Part shown: positions 46,096 to 57,400 of the stretch, piece after piece | How the letters are laid out: each line of letters starts with the position of its first letter | Numbering within the stretch: the stretch's first letter is position 1 | NCBI GenBank assembly: GCA_021613375.1 | Contig: CM038714.1 | Coordinates: 43,535,123 to 43,599,122 of the forward strand | Length of the DNA: 64,000 nt | From: Megaleporinus macrocephalus | Taxonomy: Eukaryota > Chordata > Actinopteri > Characiformes > Anostomidae | Direction of reading: 5' to 3' | Notes under the pieces: generated by a model | Told to the model about the DNA's origin: nothing | Databases searched by the model: none | What the model saw: only the letters and a program-made list of their open reading frames with translations | Position numbers and translations under genes: made by a program

Positions 46096-46979
46096 CTTTA
46101 AGAACTAACAATAGTAAAATATATACACATATATACATATATACACATACTTACTGCTCAACAGCTCCATGTGAATACATACAATGTCGTATACTCTATT
46201 AGATTCTTATGTTTATGTATAGCCTGCTGTGTTGTACAGTAATGTTGAACATGCCCATAGCTTCACACAACTGATCTGCTAGTGTCCCCACTGCGGCTCA
46301 ACCCTCCAGCCCGGCTGCCTGGAAATTAAGATCAAATCAAGCCACAAGAACGGATTGTTCCCCGACCGCAGCACGCTCCGCCTTTATCTTGTGCCATTTT
46401 TGGAGAACCAAAGAAAGGTTACTATGTCACACAGTCTCTACGGGGGGGACTCTCTCGCAGCAGATACAAATTCCTTCCAGCACAGACTGCTCCGTAGCAG
46501 ACAGGGACCTTTATAAATTAGTACAAATTTGAGATTTGCAATTCGTCCCCACTCCGAGATGCTTTTACTGGAACAACTCTACAATAAGGTCACTTTAACA
46601 AAGGCTCGGTGGATGGTTTTAAATTATTTTACTACTGAATATTCATTAGATCGCCGAGCCCAGTGAGCCTACATTCATCTACATTGTTAAACCTATAATG
46701 CTGACTGATGCAGCAGACAAAGTAAGCTTATTAACCAGTACATATCTACTCTGTCGGTCAGCATTATGCCTGTCAGTTTCATCAGATATTTTTAATACCT
46801 TAAAACCATTTAACCACCAACAGCATGACTGATTATTCAGTTATGATAATCTGGCCTACATTAAAATGGGAAATTACTAAAATGATCATTTAATGTCTTG
46901 AAGTTTTCTTATTTCACTTGTCTTTCTGCGCATTTGGTGAGTTTGTGTTAAATAACATATTAAAAACAATAATATATAG
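46096..46979. other. Non-satellite segment between the two satellite blocks; candidate conserved non-coding element
   Basis: Sequence at 46250-46640 is GC-richer and non-repetitive (for example GGAAATTAAGATCAAATC, CGCCTTTATCTTGTGCC), unlike the satellite on both sides. No open frame is long. It may be ancestral unique DNA that the satellite spread around, or an insertion that split the array. Confidence 0.35.
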
Positions 46980-47970
46980 TGCTGTTTTTACACTTTACAA
47001 TAAAACTCACATTTCGCTGTTATAAGTGTTAATAAACACTAATAATAATGCTAATGTGTTTTACACTGATGGGTGACCTGTCCACGGTGTAGCCCACCAT
47101 CGCCCAATGATGCTGGGATTGGACCCAGCCCCCCTTGATCCCAACTAGCAGAATAAAGCAGAAGATAATGAATGGATGGATGTTTTACACTTTACAATAA
47201 GGCTCATGTTTGGCAGTTATAAGTGTTAATAAACACGTTACAAATGCTGATGTGTTTAACAGTTTATGTTAAGGCTTACTTTTAGTAGTTACAAATCTTA
47301 ATAAACATATAAATAATAATGCTGATGTGTTTTACACTTTACAATGAAGCTCATTTAAACTGTTATAAGTGTTAATAAACATGTTAATAAATGCTGATGT
47401 GTTTTAAACTTTACAATAAAGTTCATGATAACTGTAATAAGTATAATAAACATGTTAATAAATTCTGATGTATTTTACACTTTACAATAAAAGTCATGTT
47501 AACTGTAATAAGTGTTAATAAACATGTTAATAAATGCTGATGTGTTTTACACTTTACAATAAGGCTCACTTAGTACTTACAATTCTTAATAAACACATAA
47601 ATAATAATTCTGATGTATTATACACTTTAAAATGGAGCTCATTTTCACTGTAATATGTGTTAATAAACATTTTAATAAATACTGATGTGTTTTACACTTT
47701 TACACTTTACAATAAATCTCACTTTTAGTAGTAATAAACACAAAAATAATAACGCTGATAAGTTTTGTACTTACACAGTGAAGTTCGTTTCAACTGTTAA
47801 GTGTTAATAAACACATTAATAAATGCTGATGTGTCTAACATTTTACAATAAGTTTTTGCAGTTAGAATTGTTAATAAACATAATAACAAATGCTACTATG
47901 TTTAATACTGCACAATAAGGTTAATGTTTGCCAGTTATAATTGTTAATTAATACATTAATAAATGCCATT
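46980..47970. repeat. Satellite array of about 72-bp units, block 2 (diverged)
   Basis: The same unit as block 1 but more diverged: TAATAAACATGTTAATAAATG, GCTGATGTGTTTTACACTTT, with CAATAAGGCTCA and CAATAAAGTTCA variants. Spacings of 72-76 bp were measured between GCTGATG motifs. A 5'-truncated SINE interrupts it at 47068-47180. Confidence 0.92.
47068..47180 (+). mobile_element. 5'-truncated SINE inserted in the satellite
   Basis: Only the 3' third of the SINE is present (TGTCCACGGTGTAGCCCACC, GATGCTGGGATTGGACCCAG, ending ATAATGAATGGATGGA). TGTTTTACACT occurs at 47057-47067 and again at 47181-47191, a perfect 11-bp target duplication made from satellite sequence. Both the truncation and the duplication are typical of target-primed retroposition. 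Confidence 0.9.
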
Positions 47971-50029
47971 AAACTGAACATGAAAACCCAAAAATCTGTG
48001 ATTTAGCCAGTGCCATGTGCAAAACCAATGATGGTTTGATTTCAGGAGTAACAGATGCCAAAAACTGCCACAGATATCTGAGAGTGGGCAAGCAATAAAC
48101 CAGTACAGCAAGATTACCAACTGTGCCACACCTGGTATGCTGTTCTAAAGAAGATGCCAGGCAGCTCCAAATAACACAAAGGTACCATCTGTGTGTCTGG
48201 TACACATTATTGGTTCAAATCTGTACATGACGGTGTAAAATATATTACATCAATACAATCACTGCCAAAAGTTAATAACCTGAAAGATGAAATTGGTCTG
48301 ATAGAATATATTGTATTCATGTGGAAACGACATGCATCTTTGAATCAAGTAAATTGTGTGCAGGACTGAGAAAGCCTGCCCCCTCCCCAATCAATCAATA
48401 AACAAACAATGCCCTTAACAAATTGGAATTGATGACCACAGATGGACCAAGCAGTTCAATGACTGCCTTCTTACACGGCATGACTATAAAAAAAATTCAC
48501 AGCAAACAATAGATACCCCACAGACCATTCAATGAAGCTTTTACTTGTATTCTTCACAACCCAAATCAAGGCATGTGTTGTTCTACCTCAAGTGTACGAC
48601 TCCAAAAGTTTGATTTTATGTGTCAACGCTGACTCATTGATGTTAATGTTAAAGAATATGCTAACGTCACCCTGAATACTCTTAAAGCTGCTGAGTTCAC
48701 TGTTGGGGTAATGGGATTAACTTAAATACAATTAACTTTTAGAACCTAAGCGTAATTTTGTGCAAATGTTTTGGTGTTTTGCTCAATTATGATTACAATG
48801 ACAAAGTATTTACATGAGACAGTCACTCATGTCATATGTTGTTGTTTTCATGAGACCCTGGACAATAATTTTGATAATGGATTTTGATACTTATTATTGA
48901 GTGAAAATACATGAAATACATTTCTGTCAGCTTGGAATTGTTCTAAATTTTTGATACACAGAAATACTTTATTTTCAAAGCAGAGAGCTGATATGAAAGT
49001 AGTGAGTGGATTTTGGGTGGCATTTGGAGCTGGATTTTTGGCCGGTGGGTGCTTAGAGGTGGGTGAAATCACTTTGGTCAATAACAGAAGGGTCTGCTGG
49101 GTGGTTTAATAGCCTTGTAAAACCTGGTAATTAATTTTTGTCCTCTGGAGAGCACATGAGTCTCCAAAAGATATTATAAAAACTAAATAAGCTACCATGC
49201 CATGTAGAGAACATCCTGATCTTTCCAATGACATATCATGTGTTGGGGTGTGTCATTCACTACTGAAGTTCTGCCTTTTTAAAAAATGGCTGTCTCTTAG
49301 TAACCACTTTTTATCGGAGCAAGAGGGTTAAGTTGTTTATGGAAAAAAAAACCCACTGTGACATGTTTTTTTTTCTTGTAGTAGACTTATTTTATGTTGA
49401 AATTACTGAAATTCTCAAACTTTAATTTTTCTGGATCTCAGGAGGACATGGAAATCATGTCAAAGTTTTTAACACTTTGTTATAAAATCAGAGAACAAAT
49501 GTCAGGATTTTGGGTGTTTATTCAGGTCGAATTACTTACTGATGCTGACATCACAGCTTAATGGTGTCAAAAATAAATAAAATAAATTATGTAGCAAGGC
49601 AAGTTAAGAAGAAAAGAGTTACTTTTATATGTAAATCACCTTATTGACCTGACTGACTCACTCACTGACCTGCTGACTGTACATATCACTTGCTGTTTGC
49701 TATTTGTATGTATTTGTTATGCTTACTTGCTGTCAAGCTAAGTGAGTAACTATGGTTCGATAGTTACCAATTTATTATTTAAATTTTCTTTTGCAAATGA
49801 TGCAGCTGCAGTCGCTCCATCGTTTAAGGTGGAAAGGAACATTTCTACATCAGCTTTATGCTGGTAAAAAGATCCAGGGGGTAAGTTATGTACATAGCAC
49901 CCACCTGAGGCATTTCCATGTGTATAATGTAATGTAGAGAGAACGCAAGGGCTCCACAAATGTAACCAATGAAGAACGAAGACATGGGACAGATAATCGT
50001 GAAGTACAGTGTATTACCAAATTCAAGGC
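47971..50029. other. Unique sequence, nothing recognised
   Basis: Mixed AT-rich sequence; short frames at 47969-48205 (-), 48848-49081 (-) and 49750-49959 (-) lack domains. No named repeat. Confidence 0.45.
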
Positions 50030-50253
50030 CTGACAAATCAAAACACCAAGCAAACACAAGACAAACAGGGGTATAACTACACAGGGAACAAACCAGAAAC
50101 ACCTGGGATTAATAGGAGAGCAGGGATAAAGGGGCAGGACGGGGGGAGAAGACAGAGTTCAAGACAAAAACAAAAGTATGACTCACAAGGGAAGGTAAAC
50201 AAAGGAAGATCCAGACAAAACCAGACAAGGCCAGTGCAGAGCAGGATGTTACA
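50030..50253 (-). mobile_element. LTR-like fragment related to 30255-31226
   Basis: Reverse-complemented, it starts TGTAACATCCTGCTCTGC and runs through TTTACCTTCCCTTGTG, CTATTAATCCCAGGTGTTTC and TTGTTCCCTGTGTAGTTATAC. These follow the same order as TGTCACGTCTGTCC, TTCCCTTGTCTGTC, GCCCCAGGTGTTTG and GTTCCTGTGTATATCCC in the LTR at 30255. The 3' LTR end is missing. Confidence 0.55.
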
Positions 50254-51350
50254 TATGTTTAAACCGTTGAAGCTCATTAATGCAGAAAATGTTGTGATTC
50301 TTAAATTCATGATTAAATATTGTACTCTGTGTTAGCTAATTTACCCTACAGTGTGTGTTGTGAATTCCCTCAGCCTCATCTCTGGCCATCTTTCATGGAA
50401 TAATACCAAACAGTGCTCAGAAAAAAAGGAATTTTAGTTATTCTAAATGGTGGCCCATTTATTTAGCTTTTGTTTTGTTTCATTTTCATAGTTCCTAGTG
50501 ACTCATAAAATTAGCCAGTCTGTATGGCCTGTATTCAAACCTTTGATGCAGAATGAGTGAGAGACGTTTCGTGTAATGTACCTCTGGAAACCATTTGGCC
50601 GAGCATTGACTTGGAAGGTTTTAGAAACATAGTAACTCCAGTTCTACACTAAAGAAACAAAAAATGGAAACTGCACTTAGGGTAAGTGGGAAATCAAGAC
50701 ACAGGTGATCAACTGCACAAACATCTTTGCAGCAGCACCTCATGTGCCTACAATCACCATATACTCCATTATAGCGTCAGCAGGAGGGTACAAAGCCCAG
50801 CATAATTGGCCTGTAAAGAAGTGGAACTGGACTGATGGCGCACGAATAGCCGTTTTTGTATAAGAACTACTCTATCAGTATTACTACCTGACCTCACTAA
50901 TGCTTTTGTGACTGAATGCAATGAAATACTGTTCCAACATTTGGTGCAAAGCCTTTAACAAAGAGTAGAGGCTATTACCAAGCGATGACCTCTCTACAAA
51001 TACCCTTGATTTCAGAAGAGCAGCTGTTTACAGACTTTTGGACACAACATAGAACTGGTTACAACCTGGATATTTCAAGCACCATCATGTCTCTACAGAT
51101 TCATTCTCTGATGTGTTTTAGAGATGAACAATATATGCAGCTGTGCAGAGCAAAGTCGTTTCTAACTAAAACACCTTAAGAACACATGAAGAAGGCTATG
51201 GGCAAAGCCTACCTCTCACCGTTAAAACACTTAAAAGCAGTGTACAGTGATATCAAGGATGCTAGCAACTAAAGAAATCCTTGTTTTGCACTCAGTGCCT
51301 TTTTTTGCAATTATAATACTGTGCAGAAAAAAGAAATGAATCCAGTTTCC
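50254..51350. other. Unique sequence, nothing recognised
   Basis: No gene or named repeat; the 64-codon frame at 50985-51179 has no domain. Confidence 0.45.
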
Positions 51351-51839
51351 TATCTGACTTCAGAGCTTACGTACACGTGTTATGTGTGTACACATCAAAG
51401 CGACCTGAGCTGAGGTCCAGGCTGGCAGTTCCAATTACTGATGTGTCGTATTGAAAAGATAGGTATAACCTTGGACAGTGTCAGGAACGCAAGATAGTGG
51501 CCAGTGCAGAAGCACTTGACAACCGCTCAAGCAAATTGTACATTTAGCTGAATCGGCCTCAAGTGACGCATAAAGTGACGTTTTTCATCTCTCAATTTAG
51601 TGTGCCTTTCAGGTGCACTTTACATTTTCACTGGGAACAAGATACAATACATCATTTTCTTAACAGTGACAGTGCATGTCTAGGCTCTAGGCATATTATT
51701 TTTGAGGCCGTGCTGTAGAGAAGGTAATTACACCAATCACACTCCATGGTGGATCAAGGGTCAGTGCCAGCCAACCAACTTCAAATCTGTTCATTAATTA
51801 TGGCCGGTTTGTGTATTTTGTTGGGTACAGTTTTTAAAA
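51351..51839. other. Repeat-poor stretch, weak conserved-element candidate
   Basis: Balanced composition with ACGTACACGTGTTATG, TGACGCATAAAGTGACG and similar motifs at 51360-51640. No frame. Confidence 0.25.
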
Positions 51840-52094
51840 TAATTCTTTAGAGGATATTGTTCCAGTCATTTAAGGTTGAATTTTCTGCATTGTTCCATGA
51901 CCCAAGTAATTCCAAACCCATTCAGTCATGTTGAAGTCTGGACTTTGGGGTGGTCAGTTCACTGTTCTGAACAACTTTATCTTTTAATTGTATTCTTCTT
52001 TTTATATATATATATATCTCCTTTTCTCAGCAACATCTTATTGACTAGCTGCACATCGTTTCAGACCCATGGTGATTTTTTTTTTTTCAAATCT
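51840..52094. mobile_element. Possible DNA-transposon fragment
   Basis: GAAGTCTGGACTTTGGGGTG followed by GTCAGTTCACTGTTCTGA is familiar from fish Tc1/mariner-type repeats. It is short and without ends. Confidence 0.4.
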
Positions 52095-53160
52095 TAACCA
52101 AGAGTGGAGCTTTATTTTCTCCTCTCTGCTTTGGAATGTACTGCTTCGTTTTAACCATTGTACTGAGACAGCATTGATTTGTGTTGTTAATGACCTCAGG
52201 TTTAGCACTAAGGTACAAAATCCTTCTAGTCTTATTCCAATAAAAAGGTAGAGACCATCTTTATCTTAGTGTAGCTTTTGATACCATTGATCACAAGATT
52301 CTAATCCATCATCTTGAATACTGGCTCAGCCTCCCAGGCACAGTTTTGGAATAGTTCAAGTCATATTTAACAAATAGACTTTAACTGGGTTTAACTGGGA
52401 AATTATTCATCAAGAAAAGTTTTCTTGTGGGGTACCACAAGGGTCAGTTCTAGGGCCTTTACTTTTCTAAATGTACACATTACCTTTTGGTGATGTTTTT
52501 AGGAGGCATGATATATCTATCTTGCATGTAAATGCTCTCACTAAAGTAGCAATTTGAGAAATATCATCAAAGTTCAGTTATTCTTACTGGCGTATCTAAG
52601 AAAACAATCCATCCTCTACACTTGGTACAGAACACAGCAGCTCGGATCCCAACAAAAATTTAAAAAAGATCTCATATCAGACCTGTTTTAAAAGAACTGC
52701 ACTGGCTGCCTGTATCTTTTAGAATAGTCTTTAAAGTTCTGTTCTCGTCCGTAAGGCTCTAAATAATCCAGCACCTGCTTACATCACAGAATGTCTCTGT
52801 TTATGTTCCAACTTGTGATCTTAGATCTGCAGATACTGACCTTCTGCACACACTGTCAGTAAAATACAGAAAATATAGGGAGACCTCCAGGAACTCAATT
52901 CCAACAAATCCAAACCGTGGAACTCCAACTTTTATTAGACAGTCAGGATCAGTGCTCACTTTTAAGAAAAACTTAAAAACGTATCTCTTTAAATCTTTAT
53001 ATGTATTTAATTAAAACTCTTAATACTTATAAATCTGAACCTTACGCTTGGCTTATTAGGACTGGGTTTCTGCTATTACTAATGAAATCAGTCTGTAAAG
53101 TACTTTGAGCTACTAATGTTATGAAAAGTGCTCTATTAATAAAACATATTATTATTTTTA
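52095..53160 (+). pseudogene. Decayed non-LTR retrotransposon (reverse transcriptase fragments)
   Basis: Conceptual reading across several frames gives CTETALICVVNDL, then DTIDHKILIHHLEYW (reverse transcriptase motif A region), then a WFKSYL-like piece with a stop, then CGVPQGSVLGPLLF (motif B). The segment that should hold YADD is missing. The sequence jumps to a thumb-like TAARI...LKELHWLPVSFRI, the LNNPAPAYITECL block and FKKNLKTYLFKS. The 3' end reads ACTTTGAGCTACTAATGTTATG, AAAAGTGCTCTATTAATAAA. Multiple stops and frameshifts make it old and inactive. The exact LINE clade is not certain. Confidence 0.8.
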
Positions 53161-53449
53161 TTAGAAATAATAGTATTAGTAGTAATAGTAGTAGCTGTAG
53201 TTGTCATATATATATATATAATTTTTTTTTAACTACACTTTTGGAAACTTGATTTTCCCTATTTCCGGTATGCAAGTAGATAACCATATTTTAAATCTCA
53301 GAGAAACCTGCCTGAAAGTTGAGTAAATGAAAGGTGGTCTACCTTTAGCAAAGCACTGTAAATGTACTGCATTTGTAGGAAAATTAATGACCACTGTAGA
53401 CCAATTACCGCACATTAATACCACTGCTATCAATGGAAATGGGTAGGGT
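53161..53449. other. Unique spacer with short (TA)n
   Basis: A TA run of about 14 bp at 53206-53220. No gene. Confidence 0.45.
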
Positions 53450-53900
53450 TAGTATGTGTGGCACTGGTATGCTGAGTGCACAGCAGTGCTGTACTCTGCT
53501 TTGGGTTTCAAACACTGTGTATACTTCATGGACACTTACTAGAATGCCTTCTCGTAGCTTGTAGCTCCACCTAGTTCCAATGCAGTGTGTGTTAGCAATG
53601 CTTTAGCATGTCACCATTGGCTTCTGACCACAGAACCACTGAAGTGATGTTGATGCTTGTAAAAACTCCAGCTGCACTGCTATATTGCAGCAGCCCAACA
53701 CGTACTACCATGTTAGTGTCACTACTTTGCTGAGAATGGTCCACCAACCAAATGAAATCTGGTCAGTTGTGTTCCCATGGCGGTCCCTTACCTGGTAGTT
53801 CATAGTGGTCAGGAGGCTGAGGAATTGCAACAGGCAGTAATTGTGAACCTGAAAGTGCACCTGCATTACTGGTGTTTCTGATAAAAACAACAAGTGTATA
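53450..53900. mobile_element. Foldback family F, diverged copy
   Basis: GGCACTGGTATGCTGAGTG and CACAGCAGTGCTG at the left, then AAAAACTCCAGCTGCACTGC, CCATGTTAGTGTCACTAC and TGAGAATGGTCCACCAACC at the right, follow the order of the 28208 copy. Outer ends are lost. Confidence 0.65.
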
Positions 53901-54129
53901 TTCAGGGTATATATCCTATTGTTTCTTCTTTACTTGGAGCCACATTCATGCTCGCTACTAGTCCCAGAACTCACCTATTGCATGTCACGGTGTGCAAAAA
54001 CAGTGATGACAGAGAGCTTCTTTCTTTTTTTCTTTCAGAAAGTGCTCTTCAAATAGAGCTTAGGTCTCTAATGAGCTGGAGATGGTCCTCTGTCTCCTAT
54101 TACCTAACAGCTGAGATGTAGCGCAGGCT
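53901..54129. other. Unique sequence, nothing recognised
   Basis: A 75-codon frame at 53894-54121 has no domain. Confidence 0.4.
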
Positions 54130-54860
54130 CTGAGTCAGACGATGCTGTCATATCCCTCGCAGTCTCAGCGCGAGCTTGTCGCCGTTGCAGGGGTTGGTGT
54201 GCCGCATGAATAATGCAGTGCCATCTACAGGGGGAGTACATGGAGGAGCGTCAAAATGGGCGAAAACACATTGGTAAAAGTACCACATTTTGACAATATC
54301 CTGCCGCATTTCAGAAGCTAAGCCCACCTTGGCTACAGGGAATGACAAGTTTCGGCTCGTGCCGGTGGCAGGGGAGTAAAAAGAAAATGTAGAAAAAGGG
54401 CCTAAAGTGCAGGGAACAACACCAGAGCCTTTCCGCTGAGTACAAAAGTCAGTCTCATCGAGTAGCTCAATTATGCAGCTAATGAAATGTCAAACACGAG
54501 ATGGTTAGGCTTAAACATGCTATCAAAGTGACAATTTAGGTCAGAAAATAAGTTCGATACGCCTTGAAGCTAGATTCAGATGGGGCGGCTTAATTAACCT
54601 TTTATGATTGATTTGTGTGAGAAACAAAGAAAACAGCTTTTAAACCGTGTTTAAAGTGTTGCTGGGACAGGTCTTATCCTGGACGTCTTTTGATATTCAA
54701 TTGGCACAAATCATGTCCAAATGATCTCATTTGCAATGGATTGGCCACGTGAAGAAGGACACGACCTTGATCATGAATAAAACAATGCAACAGTGGAGCT
54801 TTCCAGCAAAGTACATAAGGCTTGGCCACACGCTAGCCTTTTTTTTCACATGCAGCGAGG
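54130..54860. other. Repeat-poor block; candidate conserved non-coding element
   Basis: The part at 54470-54780 is rich in homeodomain, POU and E-box-like motifs: GGCTTAATTAACC near 54587, TTTATGATTGATTTGTG near 54600, CTCATTTGCAATGG near 54727 (octamer-like ATTTGCA) and CCACGTG near 54745. No repeat family or long frame. It is among the strongest enhancer-like blocks by eye, but conservation is untested. Confidence 0.38.
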
Positions 54861-55200
54861 CAGTGCATGATGATTCAGCACATAAAGGGAGTTTACTCCA
54901 AAAGCTTTGGCTGTTAACAGAGTTATTCTGCTCTGATTTGAAATCTCCGTGGGAACTGTTGGGCTGTCCATCTGTTCTTCTTCGGTATGTATTATTCACA
55001 GGTCTATTTCATGACACTTGGGGGCCCTATGTGGCTTTCTAGAAGTGGGGCCCTATACCCACAACCATATTCTTTGGCATGCAGGAGTAGGAGAAGGGTG
55101 CGCAGTGTTACCGAAGCAAAGCGCTGCTCTTATGAAGCAGCAAAAACTACTGGATTGCTTTCAGCTCCCCCTTGTGGAGAATCTTCAGCTTGCCAAACGT
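54861..55200. other. Unique sequence, nothing recognised
   Basis: Open frames of 60-100 codons overlap here in several frames, without domains. Confidence 0.4.
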
Positions 55201-55436
55201 GAGTGAGTGCATCAGTGACTCGGTCAATCAGTCAGCGAGGCAGTCATTCAGTCAGTCAGTAAGTCAGTAAGTGAGTGAGTCAGCAAGTCTCTCATTAGTC
55301 AGTCAGTCAATTAGTGAGTCAATTGTGAATCAGTTGGTCAATTAGTAAATCAGTGAGTTGGTCCGTAAGTGAATCATTGAATCAGTCAGTCATTGAATCA
55401 GTGAGTCACTAAGTCTTCAGTCAGTCAGCCAGCCAC
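55201..55436. repeat. (GTCA)n-derived degenerate minisatellite
   Basis: Many GTCAGTCA, GTAAGTCA and GTGAGTCA variants over about 236 bp, with imperfect 4-bp periodicity and some GTCAATTAG insertions. Its right edge overlaps the start of the tandem duplication. Confidence 0.9.
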
Positions 55437-56212
55437 AAGTCAGATCAATAAATTGCTTTCCATGCTACATAAAATTTTGTTCAGTAATATTACAGTATCA
55501 TGTTGCAATTATTGGTAATTGTCATGACATATGTCATAATCTTTGATGTCTTGTCACATGTTTTTGCTGTGTACTCTACTTAACCCAAACATTATAATCC
55601 CTTATGACAATTACCCGTAATAGAAATGCTATAAAGGGTGTGTCTCAAAACCTAGTGAGGGTCTACATAGGCAGCATTTTACATCATAGTATGCGCTCCC
55701 AACATGTAGGCTGTCCCAATCCCATATCTTAAACATGCTGTCTACTAAGGCATCTTATTTTGGCCTGATTTTAAGGAAGCACGAATGCTTCCTCAGCCGC
55801 TTTGGCAATCCCATGATGCAACACAGGCAAATCTACCAACAGTGAAGTGGTTTTAAAATGTAAGTTATTTTGATTTTCCCTGGTGTTTTAATGTGTTTCT
55901 TGTTATATAATCACAGAAAGCAGTATTTTATTTATAACTCTGCAATGAGTCATTCACCATTTTACAGTATATTCAAGCCATTAAGCCTCTGGGGTTTTGT
56001 TTTGGACGCCGGCCGGTAGCTTAGCCACCAGCTAAACCACCAGTCATGTGCTGCAGTGGGCGGGAACAAGCCGTGACGCAGTTGCTGTCTAACTAAAGAG
56101 TCTCAATAATCTTATGAGGAGAGATTTCAAACAGAATGCTGCTACTTAAACAGCTGCCTACATAGACACTGCCTACTTAGACACTCACTAGGTTTTAAAA
56201 CACACCCACTAT
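55413..56212. repeat. Tandem segmental duplication, copy 1 (about 800 bp)
   Basis: Starts GTCTTCAGTCAGTCAGCC at 55413; copy 2 starts with the same words at 56213. Identity is high over the whole length (for example TAATTGTCATGACATATG and TGTAGGCTGTCCCAATCCC in both). Copy 1 lacks about 45 bp present in copy 2 at about 56265-56315. The GTCA repeats at the start are a plausible recombination substrate. Confidence 0.92.
55636..56208. mobile_element. MITE inside duplication copy 1
   Basis: Ends are GGGTGTGTCTCAAAACCTAG and, reverse-complemented, GGGTGTGTTTTAAAACCTAG, each followed by GTGAG and the GTCTA...TAGGCAG pattern. The interior is non-coding, with a GGAAGCACGAATGCTTCC hairpin and a GCCGGCCGGTAGC block. 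The MITE's right end coincides with the duplication breakpoint, so only its left flank is ancestral. Confidence 0.85.
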
Positions 56213-57046
56213 GTCTTCAGTCAGTCAGCCACAAGTTCGATTAATAAATTGCTTTCCATACTACATAGAACATTAGCATGTAATGACAGATGCTATATGC
56301 TCTCTTGAACCGATTTTGTTCAGTAATATTACAGTATCATGTTGCAATTATTGGTAATTGTCATGACATATGTCATAATCTTTGATGTCTTGTCACATGT
56401 TTTTGCTGTGTACTCTACTTAACCCAAACATTATAATCCCTTATGACAATTACCAGTAATAGAAATGCTATAATGGGTGTATCTCAAAACCTAGTGAGGA
56501 TCTACATAGGCAGCATTTTACATCATAGTATGCGCTCCCAACATGTAGGCTGTCCCAATCCCATATCTTAAACATGCTGTCTACTAAGGCATCTTATTTT
56601 GGCCTGATTTTAAGGAAGCACGAATGCTTCCGCAGCCGCTAAGGCAATCCCATAATGCAACACAGGCAAATCTACCAACAGTGGAGTGGTTTTAAAATGT
56701 AAGTTATTTTGATTTTCTCTGGTGTTTTAATGTGTTTCTTGTCATATAATCAAACAAAACAGTATTTTATTTATAACTCTGTAACGAGTCGTTGACCATT
56801 CGGCAGTTTTACACTCGAGCCATTAGCATTTATGCTAAGGCTATTGTTTTGGATGCCGGCCGGTAGCTAAGCAACCAGCGAAACCACCGGTCGCATGCTG
56901 CAGTGGGCGGGAACAAGCCGTGACGCAGTCTCTCTCTAGCTAGAGTGTCTCAATAATCTGTTTTATGAGGAGAGATGTGCTACTTAAACAGCTGCCTACG
57001 TAGTCAGTGCCTACTTAGACACTCACTAGGTTTTGAGACACACCCA
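56213..57046. repeat. Tandem segmental duplication, copy 2
   Basis: Near-copy of 55413-56212 with about 45 extra bases near 56265-56315 and scattered substitutions, followed by non-duplicated sequence after 57046. Confidence 0.92.
56474..57046. mobile_element. MITE inside duplication copy 2 (original site)
   Basis: Terminal inverted repeats are TGGGTGTATCTCAAAACCTAG on the left and, reverse-complemented, TGGGTGTGTCTCAAAACCTAG on the right, about 25 bp in all. ATAA lies on both sides (56470-56473 and 57047-57050), a possible 4-bp target duplication. Both flanks belong to an older TGTCATGACA-type repeat that the MITE split. The transposon superfamily is not certain. Confidence 0.85.
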
Positions 57047-57400
57047 ATAACTGACATAATCTGTCATCACAACACCTGACAGCATATATTATCCTCCATT
57101 ACATGCTCATGGTGTGGTTATAGCATCATTTATGGCATCTACCATAACATGTTCATGACATGATTATATTAGTATTATATAGCAGGGTGCCAGTAAGGTG
57201 ATACTGAAGAATGAATACTATATTAAATGTTATTAACAATAAAATACACTGGACAACTTATTTATACAAAAGTACAGATTCTGGGCCCTCTGGTGTCCTG
57301 CTGGCACTAAGTGACTGCTCAAACTGCTTATAGCTCAAAACCACGCAGAGCATCCAACCTGTCATTGCAGCCCTTATCAACGCACCCCACAAGCAGGTCC
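57047..57400. repeat. Older TGTCATGACA-type repeat, right part, then unique sequence
   Basis: ACTGACATAATCTGTCATCA and CCATAACATGTTCATGACATG at 57050-57165 form inverted words with the left part before the MITE (TAATTGTCATGACATATG, TATGACAATTACC). It is probably an old palindromic element. After about 57190 the sequence is unique. Confidence 0.5.
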
